DNA of 64,000 nucleotides from Hyphomicrobiales bacterium (GTDB taxonomy: Bacteria > Pseudomonadota > Alphaproteobacteria > Rhodospirillales > JACKKN01). Shown piece after piece: positions 41,529 through 49,819 of this stretch; the stretch's first letter is position 1, and each line of letters opens with the position of its first letter. The notes under the pieces are model-generated. The model was given only the letters and a program-made list of their open reading frames with translations, was not told the origin of the DNA and searched no databases. Position numbers and translations under genes: made by a program. The stretch spans positions 215,001 to 279,000 of the forward strand of contig JACKKN010000004.1 in NCBI GenBank assembly GCA_024236415.1. Reading direction: 5' to 3'.

Positions 41529-42695
41529 ATGACCGAGCTCGACCCCAAGGACTGGTCCCCCGAGACCCTGGCCGCCCAGGCCCTGGGCCGCGAATGTGCG
41601 GCGACCGGGGCCGTGGTGCCGCCGGTGCAGGTGGCCACCACCTTTGCCCGCGACGGCGACTACGAACCCCGGGCCGGGGCCATCTATGGCCGCGACGACG
41701 CGCCCAACCCGCGCCACGCGGAGGACCTGTTGTGCGCCCTGGAGGGCGGGGCCGAGGCGCTGCTGTTCGCGTCGGGCATGGCCGCCTGCACGGCGCCCTT
41801 TTCGGTGCTGGCGCAGGGCGACCGGGTGGTGGTGGCGCGGGACCTGTACCATGGGGTGCTGGCCTGGCTGGCCGCCTTCGCGCCCCGGCGCGGGATCACG
41901 GTGGAGCGGGTGGCGGCCGGCGACCCGGCGGCGCTGCAGGCCGCCGTCACCGCCGCGCCCACGGCCCTGGTGTGGATCGAGACTCCGTCGAACCCGTCGT
42001 GGCACGTGACCGACATCGCCGCCGCCGCCGCCATCTGCCGGGCGGCGGGGGCGCGGCTGTGCGTCGACTCGACGGCGGCGACGCCGGTGCTGACCCGGCC
42101 CCTGGCCCTGGGGGCGCACCTGGTCTGCCACTCGGCCACCAAGTACCTGAACGGGCATTCCGACGTGCTGGCCGGCGCCCTGGTGACGGCCGAGACGGAC
42201 GGCTTCTGGGCCGACCTGCGGACGCAGCGCAAGCTGGGCGGTGCCGTGCTGGGCAGCCTGGAGGCCTTCCTGCTGCTGCGCGGCATGCGCACCCTGCACC
42301 TGCGGGTGGCGCGCCAGTGCGCCAACGCCATGGCGGTGGCCGACTTCCTGGCCGCCCACCCGGCCGTCGAGGAGGTGCGCTACCCGGGCCTGGCGACCCA
42401 CCCGGGCCATGCCGTGGCGGCGCGGCAGATGGCGGGCGGGTTCGGCGGCATGCTGTCGTTCCGGACCCGGGGCGGGCGCGACGCGGCCCTGCGGGTGGCC
42501 ACGGCGACCCGCCTGTGGCAGCCGGCCACGTCGCTGGGCGGGGTCGAGAGCCTGATCGAGCACCGCCACACGGTGGAGGGCGGGCTGACCGACACGCCCG
42601 ACGACCTGCTGCGCCTGTCCTGCGGCATCGAGGCGGCGGACGACCTGATCGCCGACCTGGGCGCGGCGCTGGCGCGCGCGGGGGAGGGGGGGTGA
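41529..42695 (+). CDS. trans-sulfuration family PLP enzyme (cystathionine gamma-synthase-like)
   Basis: This 388-residue protein belongs to the Cys/Met metabolism PLP family. The PLP lysine is in SATKYLNGHSD, and VWIETPSNPSWHVTDIAAAA and the C-terminal RLSCGIEAADDLIADL are conserved. It could be cystathionine gamma-synthase, a lyase, or a homoserine sulfhydrylase; sequence alone does not decide. The ATG of MTELDPKDW is used. It lies directly after the mosaic repeat and has no operon partner. Confidence 0.88.
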   Translation: MTELDPKDWSPETLAAQALGRECAATGAVVPPVQVATTFARDGDYEPRAGAIYGRDDAPNPRHAEDLLCALEGGAEALLFASGMAACTAPFSVLAQGDRVVVARDLYHGVLAWLAAFAPRRGITVERVAAGDPAALQAAVTAAPTALVWIETPSNPSWHVTDIAAAAAICRAAGARLCVDSTAATPVLTRPLALGAHLVCHSATKYLNGHSDVLAGALVTAETDGFWADLRTQRKLGGAVLGSLEAFLLLRGMRTLHLRVARQCANAMAVADFLAAHPAVEEVRYPGLATHPGHAVAARQMAGGFGGMLSFRTRGGRDAALRVATATRLWQPATSLGGVESLIEHRHTVEGGLTDTPDDLLRLSCGIEAADDLIADLGAALARAGEGG

Positions 42696-42883
42696 TGGTC
42701 CACGGGGGCACCGCGGTACCGGGGACGGGGGCCGTCGTTTCCGCCCGTCTTTCGTCACGGCGCCTCCGGGCGGCAATGCACCGCCCGGGCAGCCGCCTGA
42801 ATCGTCCCTGAGAGGTGAGCCGAATTTCGTACGCCACGGGCCGCGCCCTAAATAAACAAGAAAATTATGTATTAAAAAATTAT

Positions 42884-42912
42884 TTGACATCAAGAATGGT
42901 GCAAATTATATA
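42884..42912 (+). promoter_or_regulatory. near-consensus sigma-70 promoter for the rhodanese gene
   Basis: TTGACA (42884-42889), a 17-bp spacer and TATATA (42907-42912) form an almost perfect sigma-70 promoter in an AT-rich pocket (42845-42930). The expected start site is about 50 bp before the rhodanese start. Between 42696 and the promoter nothing else is seen. Confidence 0.8.
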
Positions 42913-42968
42913 TCTAATACAGTTTGATTAATGTAAATCCGCCTCCGGGCGGGCCCGAGGACAGACCC

Positions 42969-43340
42969 ATGCAGACCGCGCTCCAGGTTGTCGATTGCCA
43001 CTCCGAGATCACGCTGAACCCCGACATGGGGGTCCACGAGGCTGACGTGCACACCGTGCGCCGCTGGCTGGATGCCGGCGAGGCCCTGCTGGTGGACGTG
43101 CGCGAGGCCGTCGAGGTGGAGAACGAGCGCGTGCCCGGGGCCCTGATGATGCCGCTCAGCCTGCTGGACGGCGAGGTCTTCCCCCGCCTGCCGGGCCTGC
43201 GCCTGGTGTTCATGTGCGCCGTCGGCAAGCGCTCGGCGGCGGCCACCAAGCAGTTGGTGAACCACGGCCATTCCCTGCCCATCAACATGGTTGGTGGGCT
43301 GGGTGCCTGGAAGGAAGCGGGCTATCCGACCGAGGCCTGA
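42969..43340 (+). CDS. rhodanese-like sulfurtransferase
   Basis: This 123-residue single rhodanese domain has the catalytic Cys in FMCAVGKRSAAA and the family segments LLVDVREAVEVENERVPGALMMPL and GGLGAWKEAGYP. It may move sulfane sulfur or serve as a sulfide/thiosulfate-linked enzyme. It has its own strong promoter and a strong terminator, so it is a monocistronic, probably well-expressed gene. The start MQTALQVVD is chosen for family length. Confidence 0.92.
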   Translation: MQTALQVVDCHSEITLNPDMGVHEADVHTVRRWLDAGEALLVDVREAVEVENERVPGALMMPLSLLDGEVFPRLPGLRLVFMCAVGKRSAAATKQLVNHGHSLPINMVGGLGAWKEAGYPTEA

Positions 43341-43366
43341 GTCCTTCCCCACACTCCACGACTGGC

Positions 43367-43427
43367 GCCGGACCGGTCCCCCGGAATCCTCAATTCCCAA
43401 GCCAAGGGGGGCCGGTCCGGCTTTTTT
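43367..43427 (+). terminator. strong intrinsic terminator after the rhodanese gene
   Basis: Sixteen-base arms GCCGGACCGGTCCCCC and GGGGGGCCGGTCCGGC pair with a single wobble and are followed directly by six Ts. It also lies between the convergent rhodanese and tlyA genes. Confidence 0.9.
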
Positions 43428-43449
43428 CTTCCATTTGTGCCCGGCGAGA

Positions 43450-44214
43450 TCAGGGATCTGAAGCCTTCTCGGCGGCGATCAGGAACTCGGTGTTGCCCTC
43501 GGGCCCCTTGATCGGGCTCTCGGTGATCCCCAGCACCCGCCAGCCGGGCAGGCCGTCGAGCCAGGCCCGGATGGTGTCGCAGACCTCGGCGTGCAGGGCC
43601 GGGTCGCGCACCACCCCGCCCTTGCCCACCCGGTCGCGGCCGACCTCGAACTGGGGCTTGATCAGGGCCACCAGGCGGGCGCCCGGCGCCGCCAGGTCCA
43701 GCGCCGCCGGCAGCACCGTGCGCAGGCCGATGAAGCTGGCGTCGCAGACCACCAGGTCCACCGCCTCGGGCACCTGCGCGCGGGTCAGGTGGCGGGCGTT
43801 GGTGCGCTCCAGCACCACCACCCGGTCGTCCTGGCGCAGCTTCCACGCCAGCTGCCCGTGGCCCACGTCCACGGCATAGACCCGCGCCGCGCCGCGGGCC
43901 AGCAGCACGTCGGTGAACCCGCCGGTGGAGGCGCCCACGTCCAGGCACACCCGGCCCGCCGGGTCGATGGCGAAATAGTCCAGGCCGCCGACCAGCTTCA
44001 ACCCGCCGCGCGACACCCACGGGTGGTCGCGCCCGCGCACCTCCAGCGCCAGGTTCGGCGCCACCGGCCGCCCGGCCTTGTCGAGCCGGGTCTCGCCGGA
44101 ATAGACCAGCCCGGCCATGACCAGGGCCTGGGCCCGGGCCCGGCTTTCGGCCAGGCCGCGGTCGACCAGCACCTGGTCCAGGCGCCGCTTGCCCTTTTGC
44201 CTGTCACCGGTCAT
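43450..44214 (-). CDS. tlyA: TlyA family rRNA methyltransferase / hemolysin A
   Basis: This 254-residue protein has an N-terminal S4 RNA-binding domain (RRLDQVLVDRGLAESRARAQALVMAGLVYSG) and a FtsJ/RrmJ-type methyltransferase domain with VCLDVGASTGGFTDVLLARGA. TlyA proteins 2'-O-methylate rRNA at cytidines in mycobacteria; the older name hemolysin is not functional evidence. The ATG at 44214 gives the usual N-terminus. Confidence 0.9.
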   Translation of the reverse strand: MTGDRQKGKRRLDQVLVDRGLAESRARAQALVMAGLVYSGETRLDKAGRPVAPNLALEVRGRDHPWVSRGGLKLVGGLDYFAIDPAGRVCLDVGASTGGFTDVLLARGAARVYAVDVGHGQLAWKLRQDDRVVVLERTNARHLTRAQVPEAVDLVVCDASFIGLRTVLPAALDLAAPGARLVALIKPQFEVGRDRVGKGGVVRDPALHAEVCDTIRAWLDGLPGWRVLGITESPIKGPEGNTEFLIAAEKASDP

Positions 44215-44703
44215 GGCGTTCCCGTCCCCTGGCGAATCACGAGCGTCCATCATTGCCGCTTCGCCGGCCATTGCAATCGCCATCGAACAAGATGATGGCG
44301 GAGGTCCCACCGTGAACCCGCCGCCCGGGTCCCTTCGCGCCAAGATTACCAGTGCGAAATGCGCCGGCCGAGAAGAGATTATCCGGGCCCATCGACACTG
44401 CCGAGAATTTTCCATCGGCAACACGGCAAGGTTGCAATCGGTCCTGTTTGCCGGGAATCACACAAAACAACGGAGTCGGGAATCGTCTAACATCTTGAAT
44501 TAGGCTAAATCCAGGTCACAACATCCGCGACGGGACGGCGCAGGAAATACACCATTTAATAATAAAGATGTGGTATGATCCGACGTCAAAGGGGCAAATT
44601 CAAAAAAAATCGATAAGGTGCGAGGGAAATTGTCGAATGCGGTTTGACATGCAAATCGCTTTCACTTAACTAGTCCTTTTTCGAGTTCATAGAGGAAATC
44701 AGC
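44215..44703. other. 489-bp divergent intergenic region with one clear promoter
   Basis: The stretch between tlyA and a small gene turns AT-rich after about 44510. No convincing gene is present. A promoter for the small gene is seen at 44644-44672. The half nearer tlyA shows no clear signal. Confidence 0.6.
44644..44672 (+). promoter_or_regulatory. sigma-70-like promoter for the 96-aa protein
   Basis: TTGACA (44644-44649), a 17-bp spacer and TAACTA (44667-44672) lie just over 30 bp before the start codon at 44704. An AGAGGAAA ribosome-binding site follows. Confidence 0.7.
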
Positions 44704-44994
44704 ATGGCAAGGAAACCCAAGTCGAGCCTCAACGAATCCGACTTGACCAAGGGGCAACAGCGCAAGCTGAATGCCCTGCGCAAATCCTTGGGGCCGGACA
44801 TCGCCGACGAGGCGTTCGCCAAGTGGCTGAACGAGCAGCCCGCGGCGGCGGTCGAGCCCGAGGACCGGAACGCCGGCATGATCGAGGAGGCCCTGGCCGG
44901 CCTGATCGAGAAGAACGGCCTGCGCATTCCCAAGTCCGGCTATCTGGTGAAGCGCGGCCGCGGCCGCGTGATCGTCGAGCGGCCGGCGGGCTGA
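44704..44994 (+). CDS. small basic protein of unknown function (96 aa)
   Basis: I do not recognise this protein. It begins MARKPKSSLNESDLTKGQQRKLNALRKSLG and ends RGRGRVIVERPAG; it is Lys/Arg-rich at both ends with an acidic middle and no membrane segment. Composition would suit nucleic-acid or ribosome binding, but that is a guess. It has a clear promoter and ribosome-binding site and stands alone, convergent with the alaX-like gene. Confidence 0.8.
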   Translation: MARKPKSSLNESDLTKGQQRKLNALRKSLGPDIADEAFAKWLNEQPAAAVEPEDRNAGMIEEALAGLIEKNGLRIPKSGYLVKRGRGRVIVERPAG

Positions 44995-45007
44995 GCCGCC
45001 GCGCGTT

Positions 45008-45652
45008 TCAGGCGAGGGTGATCTCCACCCTCTCCCGCCCCTTGCCCGGGTTCCGCCGCTTCAGGCGCAGCGCGCCCACCTCGCCGGTCGAGCGCAGGTG
45101 GGTGCCGCCGCAGGGGACCTGGGCGAAGCCGTCGACCCGCCAGTAGCGCCGCCGCCGCGCCGCATCGCTGAAATCGCTGACGATGGGACGGTCGGCGGCG
45201 ATGAGGGACTCGGCCCGCGCCTGCAGGTCGGGCAGGATGCCGGCGATGCTGCCGTCCCACTGGAAATCGATGCGCGCCTTGTCGGCGGCGATGTGGGCGC
45301 CGGTCTTGGCCGTGCCCGGATGGGTCTGGTAGACCAGCTCGAGGATCACCTCGGCGGCGAAGTGCAGGCGCATGAGCCGATAGCGCCGGTCCCAGTCGAT
45401 GCGCACCGTCACCGGATCGCCGGCCGCCAGGCCGTGGCCGTCGGGCAGGGTGTAGACGATGTCCGCGCCGTCCGCGCCCATGAGCGCCTCCAGCACCGGG
45501 TGCCCGGCGATGGTGCCGGCGTCGCTCTCCTGTCCGCCCGATTCGGCATAGAAGATGGTCTCGGCCAGGGTCACGCGCGGGCCGTCCACCGTGGCGACCC
45601 GGGTCGCCAGCTCGCGGAGGTACGGATCGCGCCAGAACACCCTATCGGTCAT
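45008..45652 (-). CDS. alanyl-tRNA editing protein (AlaX-like)
   Basis: This 214-residue protein matches free-standing editing domains that hydrolyse mischarged Ser-tRNA(Ala) or Gly-tRNA(Ala). The second zinc motif CGGTH is intact (Cys181, His185). The first motif, normally HxxxH, reads HFAAE with His97 and Glu101, so one ligand is Glu. It overlaps the GST start region by 11 bp and is probably in an operon with it. Confidence 0.85.
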   Translation of the reverse strand: MTDRVFWRDPYLRELATRVATVDGPRVTLAETIFYAESGGQESDAGTIAGHPVLEALMGADGADIVYTLPDGHGLAAGDPVTVRIDWDRRYRLMRLHFAAEVILELVYQTHPGTAKTGAHIAADKARIDFQWDGSIAGILPDLQARAESLIAADRPIVSDFSDAARRRRYWRVDGFAQVPCGGTHLRSTGEVGALRLKRRNPGKGRERVEITLA

Positions 45653-46388
45653 CGCCCTTCCCGATCCCCAGCAGGTGGGCGGCGGTCTGGTTGAACAGCA
45701 CCTTGTTGGTGCCGCTGTTCTGGTTGCGCATGTCGGCCTGGAAGGCCTTGTGCTGCTCGATCACCCGCTGGATCGCCGGCCGGTCCTTGAGGCGCCCGCG
45801 CCAGTCCGCCACCCGGGGGAAGGCGTCCAGCGACACCCCCAGGGGCTTGGCGATGAACACCCAGGGGAAGGCGATCATGTCGGCGATGGAGTAGTCGCCC
45901 AGGATGAAGTCCCGATCCGCCAAGCGCCGTTCCAGCACCGCCAGGTTGCGCTCGTATTCGCCGGCGTAGCGGGCCCGGGCGTAGTCCTGCCCCTCGGGGG
46001 CGTAGTTGACGAAATGGCTGAGTTGCCCGGCCAGGGGCCCCTGGTTGGCCGACTGCCAGAACAGCCACTCCAGGGCCTCCTTGCGGCCCCGCGCGTCCGC
46101 CGGCATGAAGCGCCCGGTCTTTTCCGCCAGGTAGAACAGGATGGCGCCGGACTCGAACACGGGCACCGGTTCGGACCCGTAGGCGGTCGGCGGGTCGTGG
46201 TCCAGGATCGCCGGCATCTTGGCGTTGGGGCTGATGGCCAGGAACGCCGGTTTGAATTGGTCGCCCTCGCCCAGGCGCAGCAGGTGCAGCTCGTGGTCGA
46301 GGCCGCATTCCTCCAGCATGATGGCCACCTTCCAGCCGTTGGGGGTGGGCGCGTAGTAGAAGTCGATCACGGTGTCCTCCCGAACCAT
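45642..46388 (-). CDS. glutathione S-transferase family protein
   Basis: This 248-residue protein has a thioredoxin-like N-terminal domain (VIDFYYAPTPNGWKVAIMLEECGL, PNAKMPAILDHD, ESGAILFYLAEKTGRF) and an all-helical C-terminal domain. It resembles the YfcG/YghU group with disulfide-bond reductase activity. A GTG near VIDFYYAP is an alternative start. Its stop region overlaps the alaX-like start by 11 bp. Confidence 0.87.
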   Translation of the reverse strand: MVREDTVIDFYYAPTPNGWKVAIMLEECGLDHELHLLRLGEGDQFKPAFLAISPNAKMPAILDHDPPTAYGSEPVPVFESGAILFYLAEKTGRFMPADARGRKEALEWLFWQSANQGPLAGQLSHFVNYAPEGQDYARARYAGEYERNLAVLERRLADRDFILGDYSIADMIAFPWVFIAKPLGVSLDAFPRVADWRGRLKDRPAIQRVIEQHKAFQADMRNQNSGTNKVLFNQTAAHLLGIGKGDDR

Positions 46389-46401
46389 TACCGACCGCGG
46401 C

Positions 46402-47337
46402 TCAGTAGCCGGCGGCGCGGTCCACCTCGTGCAGCAGGGGCCGCCCGTCCAGCAGGCGGCGGTAGTTCTCGGCCACGTCCTCGAACCCGCCGTCCAGGTG
46501 CCAGCCCGAGACGTGGGGCGTCACCGTCACCTTGGGGTGGGACCAGAACGGGTGGCCGTCGGGCAGGGGCTCGGTGCGGAACACGTCCAGCACCGCGCCG
46601 CCCAGGCGGTCGCCGTCCAGGGCCGCCAGCAGGTCGTCGTCGACGATCAGGTCGCCGCGGCCCACGTTGACCAGCACCGCCCCCGGCTTCATGTGCGCCA
46701 GCATCGCGGCGTCGAACAGGTCCTGCGTGGCCGGGGTGGAGGGCAGCACGGCGACCACGTAGTCGCAGGCCGCCAGCACCTGCGGCAGGGCCGCGCCGCC
46801 GTGGCGGCAGTCCACGCCGTCGATCGCCTTGGCGGTCCGGCTCCACCCCATCACCCGGAAACCCAAACCGGCGAAGGTGCGGGCCACCCGGCCGCCGATG
46901 TGGCCCAGGCCGAGGACGCCCACGGTGGTCGCGGGCGCCTTGTCCGGGGCCCGTCCGCGCCACTCGCCGCGGGCCTGGTTTGCGGCGTGGAAGGGCAGGT
47001 GGCGGTGGCGCTGCAGCACGTGGGCCAGGCAGTACTCGGCGATCTCCCGCGCCGGCGTGTCGGGGCGCAGACGCGCCACCCGCACCCCAGGCGGCAGGTC
47101 CGGCACGCCGACGATGGAATCCACCCCGGCGCCCAGCTTCTGCACCAGGCGCAGGTTGGGCAGGGACGCGGCGCGCCCGGGCGCCAGGCGCGACACGGCC
47201 ACCATGACGATGTCGGCCGGGTCGCCGATGTCGGGGGCGCAGCGGATCTCCACGTCCGGCAGGAAAGGCCGCACGGCGTCGCGGACCTCCTCGTTGGCCA
47301 TCCACTTGATGTTGACCACGTCGATCAGGAGCGTCAT
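46402..47337 (-). CDS. D-isomer-specific 2-hydroxyacid dehydrogenase (GhrA-like)
   Basis: This 311-residue NAD(P)-dependent enzyme has the nucleotide motif GVLGLGHIGGRVARTF and the catalytic region VNVGRGDLIVDDDLLAALDGDRLGGAVLDVFRTEPLP, with the active His in VTPHVSGW. It is probably a glyoxylate/hydroxypyruvate reductase or a related 2-oxoacid reductase. It is followed downstream by the GST gene 13 bp later and preceded by the DUF3604 gene. Confidence 0.87.
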   Translation of the reverse strand: MTLLIDVVNIKWMANEEVRDAVRPFLPDVEIRCAPDIGDPADIVMVAVSRLAPGRAASLPNLRLVQKLGAGVDSIVGVPDLPPGVRVARLRPDTPAREIAEYCLAHVLQRHRHLPFHAANQARGEWRGRAPDKAPATTVGVLGLGHIGGRVARTFAGLGFRVMGWSRTAKAIDGVDCRHGGAALPQVLAACDYVVAVLPSTPATQDLFDAAMLAHMKPGAVLVNVGRGDLIVDDDLLAALDGDRLGGAVLDVFRTEPLPDGHPFWSHPKVTVTPHVSGWHLDGGFEDVAENYRRLLDGRPLLHEVDRAAGY

Positions 47338-47381
47338 GGCGTCCGCCCGATGCGCCGGTGGGAAGGGGGCAACGGCGGCCC

Positions 47382-49691
47382 CTACCGGAACAGGTAAATG
47401 GGGCTCGACCAGGCCACGTTGCCGTCCTCCTGGGTCAGCTTGACGTAGATGGGATTGTCCCGCCCCTCCTCAAGGGTGATGTCCCGCGTGACGGACATGT
47501 GCCGGTGCGGGTTGTTTTCAGGCAGGCGGAAGATCTTGACGAAGCGGGGCAGCACGCCCGAAACGTCGATCACCTCGTCGTCGTAGCCGATCTCCTCCAG
47601 CGGCACGCCGCACTTCACCAGCGGCGTTTCCAGCTTCAGCGTGCCGGCGTAGGCGTCCTCGACCCAGGCGTCGAAGCCGCCGAAGTTGCCGGTGGTCAGG
47701 GCGCGCCAGGCCAGGCCGTCGTCGCCCACCCGGTCCAGGGTCTTGTCGCGGTTGAAGAAGTTGATGGGCCGGGCGTCGGTGATGCGGTTGCCCGACAGGG
47801 TGGCCGACCCGTCCCAGATCACCTGGCGGAAGCGGCCGCGGTATTCGGCGCCCTCCCAGTGGACGCGGATGCGCCGGCCCAGCTCGTCGGGGCCATAGGG
47901 GCGGATGGTCTCCAGGCGCTCGAGTCCGTTGAAGATCTCCAGCCGTTCGATGGGCGCCGAGGCCACCACGTCGACGGACAGGCGGACGCCGCCCCGGGGC
48001 AGCTGCACCAGGTCGCCCATCATGGCCGAGGTGGCCGCCGCGCCCTCGGCCGGGCCCAGGGCCGGGTCGTCGTGGTAAAGCGTGCCGCCCTGGTCGAAGT
48101 CGGCCCGCACGTCCAGGAACATGCGCCCGCCGGTGGTGCCGTAGTGGCGGCGCTTGCGCAGGCAGTCGATCAGGGACTCGCGGGTCAGCTCGGGCATGAT
48201 GAAGCAGGTCAGCCCGCCCACGGCGCCGAACAGGGAGGCGCCCGGGTAGCTGGCCCCGGGCCGGCCCTTGTGGCCGTCGGAGTTGGAGACCACGCCGACC
48301 CGGTAGCCCATCTCGAAGGCGTCGTGCAGGATCCACTCGAAGGTGCCCCAGGAGGAGTGGATCTCCATGGATTTCTCGAACCGGCCGTCGTGGGCCAGCT
48401 TGACGTCGGCGTACCGCCCGCCGCAATGGGCGTAGCAGACCACGTCCTCGCCGGTCTCGCCGAACACCTGGAACAGGTCGTTGGCGGTGGTGGCGTCGGT
48501 GGCCAGGTCGGTCTTGTCGGGCACCAGGGCGTGGGACGAGCGGCGGATCTGCCGCCCCTCGCCGGTGAAGTAGACGTTGCGGTCACCGCCTAGGCCGGTG
48601 TTGCCCGACCACTCGTAGCCGGGCAGGACCACGTAGCGGCCCGGGGCGTCGTAGGCCGCCGACAGGCGGTCCAGCTCGGCCCAGAAGTCGTTGGTGATCT
48701 GGAAGTCGTTGCCCTGGTGCGAACAGGCGTCGACGAAGGCCAGGTCGCGGGCGAAGGCGAAGTACTGGTCGGCGGTGCCGGTGCCGATGGTCTCCTCGGA
48801 CTGGCCGTGCAGGTCGGCCCAGAAGTGGACCTTGTCGGCCGCGGCCACCACGCGCAGGGCGTTGCTCTCGGCCAGCAGGGCGCCGTTCCCGTCCACGACC
48901 TCGATGGCCAGGTCGGCGGGCTCGGCCACCGTCAGGCCGTCGATCTCCTTGGTGAACTCGCCGGCGGCAAAGGTCACCGTTTCCGGCAGGCCGGCCACGG
49001 GGACCTGGGCGCGCAGGGCCAGGGTGGCGTCGACCTTGTCGGACGGGTTGCCCCACCGGTCCTCGGCCTTCAGCTTCAGGGCGAAGGGTTCGCCGGCGCG
49101 GCGCAGGGTCGGCACCACGGCCACCCAGCGCTCGGGCGGGCCGGACACGATCCGGATGGTCGGCTGCTGCGGCAGGGCCTGGTAGGTGAAGGTGGCGATG
49201 GGGTCGGCCAGGACCCGGAACTCGAAGCTGTCCTCGCAGAAGGTCTGCAGGCGCATGCCCGGCGAGCCCTCGACCGGGTCGCCGAAGGTGATGGTGATGG
49301 TGTCGCCCTCGCGCAGGAAGCCGTGCACCACCTTGATGTACAGGGTGCGGTCCCACGGCCGCACGTTGCCCTTGGGGTCGTAACGGGTTTCCAGCACGGC
49401 GCCGTTGGAGGCGACGACGGTGGTGTAGCTGGGGTCCGACGGGCGGTCGAACTGGGGCCGCATCTGGTCGGACGCGAAGCGGAAGCAGACCCGGATCGAG
49501 CCCGAGTCGTCGATGCCGTAGCGGCCGGCCGTGTAGACCAGGGTGAAGGTGGCGAAGCTGCCGGCCTCGAATTCGCCGGTGGGGGTCAGGGTCACGTGGC
49601 CCAGGTCGGCCTCGGCGATGGGCGAGGGGATGGGCTCGCACTGGATGCCGCCGCCAAAATCCGCCACCGAGCCCAGGGTGATGTCGTCCAT
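47382..49691 (-). CDS. DUF3604 family protein (PHP-like metallohydrolase)
   Basis: This 769-residue protein matches DUF3604. About 300 N-terminal residues look like beta-rich Ig-type segments. The C-terminal part has PHP-like metal motifs: FWADLHGQSE, DACSHQGND, GYEWSGN, HSSWGTFEW and SNSDGHKGRPG. No signal peptide is seen at MDDITLGSV. It is probably a metal-dependent phosphoesterase or amidohydrolase, substrate unknown. The start follows GGGAGG. It is in line with the binding-protein gene upstream and the dehydrogenase downstream. Confidence 0.82.
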   Translation of the reverse strand: MDDITLGSVADFGGGIQCEPIPSPIAEADLGHVTLTPTGEFEAGSFATFTLVYTAGRYGIDDSGSIRVCFRFASDQMRPQFDRPSDPSYTTVVASNGAVLETRYDPKGNVRPWDRTLYIKVVHGFLREGDTITITFGDPVEGSPGMRLQTFCEDSFEFRVLADPIATFTYQALPQQPTIRIVSGPPERWVAVVPTLRRAGEPFALKLKAEDRWGNPSDKVDATLALRAQVPVAGLPETVTFAAGEFTKEIDGLTVAEPADLAIEVVDGNGALLAESNALRVVAAADKVHFWADLHGQSEETIGTGTADQYFAFARDLAFVDACSHQGNDFQITNDFWAELDRLSAAYDAPGRYVVLPGYEWSGNTGLGGDRNVYFTGEGRQIRRSSHALVPDKTDLATDATTANDLFQVFGETGEDVVCYAHCGGRYADVKLAHDGRFEKSMEIHSSWGTFEWILHDAFEMGYRVGVVSNSDGHKGRPGASYPGASLFGAVGGLTCFIMPELTRESLIDCLRKRRHYGTTGGRMFLDVRADFDQGGTLYHDDPALGPAEGAAATSAMMGDLVQLPRGGVRLSVDVVASAPIERLEIFNGLERLETIRPYGPDELGRRIRVHWEGAEYRGRFRQVIWDGSATLSGNRITDARPINFFNRDKTLDRVGDDGLAWRALTTGNFGGFDAWVEDAYAGTLKLETPLVKCGVPLEEIGYDDEVIDVSGVLPRFVKIFRLPENNPHRHMSVTRDITLEEGRDNPIYVKLTQEDGNVAWSSPIYLFR

Positions 49692-49819
49692 TCTCGTCTG
49701 CCTCCCGCCCGTCGCGGCCCGCCCGTGGCGCGCGGCCGCCGTCCTGTCATTCATTGGGTGTGCTAGTAAATAGAACCTTTGCCGCCGCGACAAGGGGCAA
49801 GCTGGACACCGGGCGCCTG

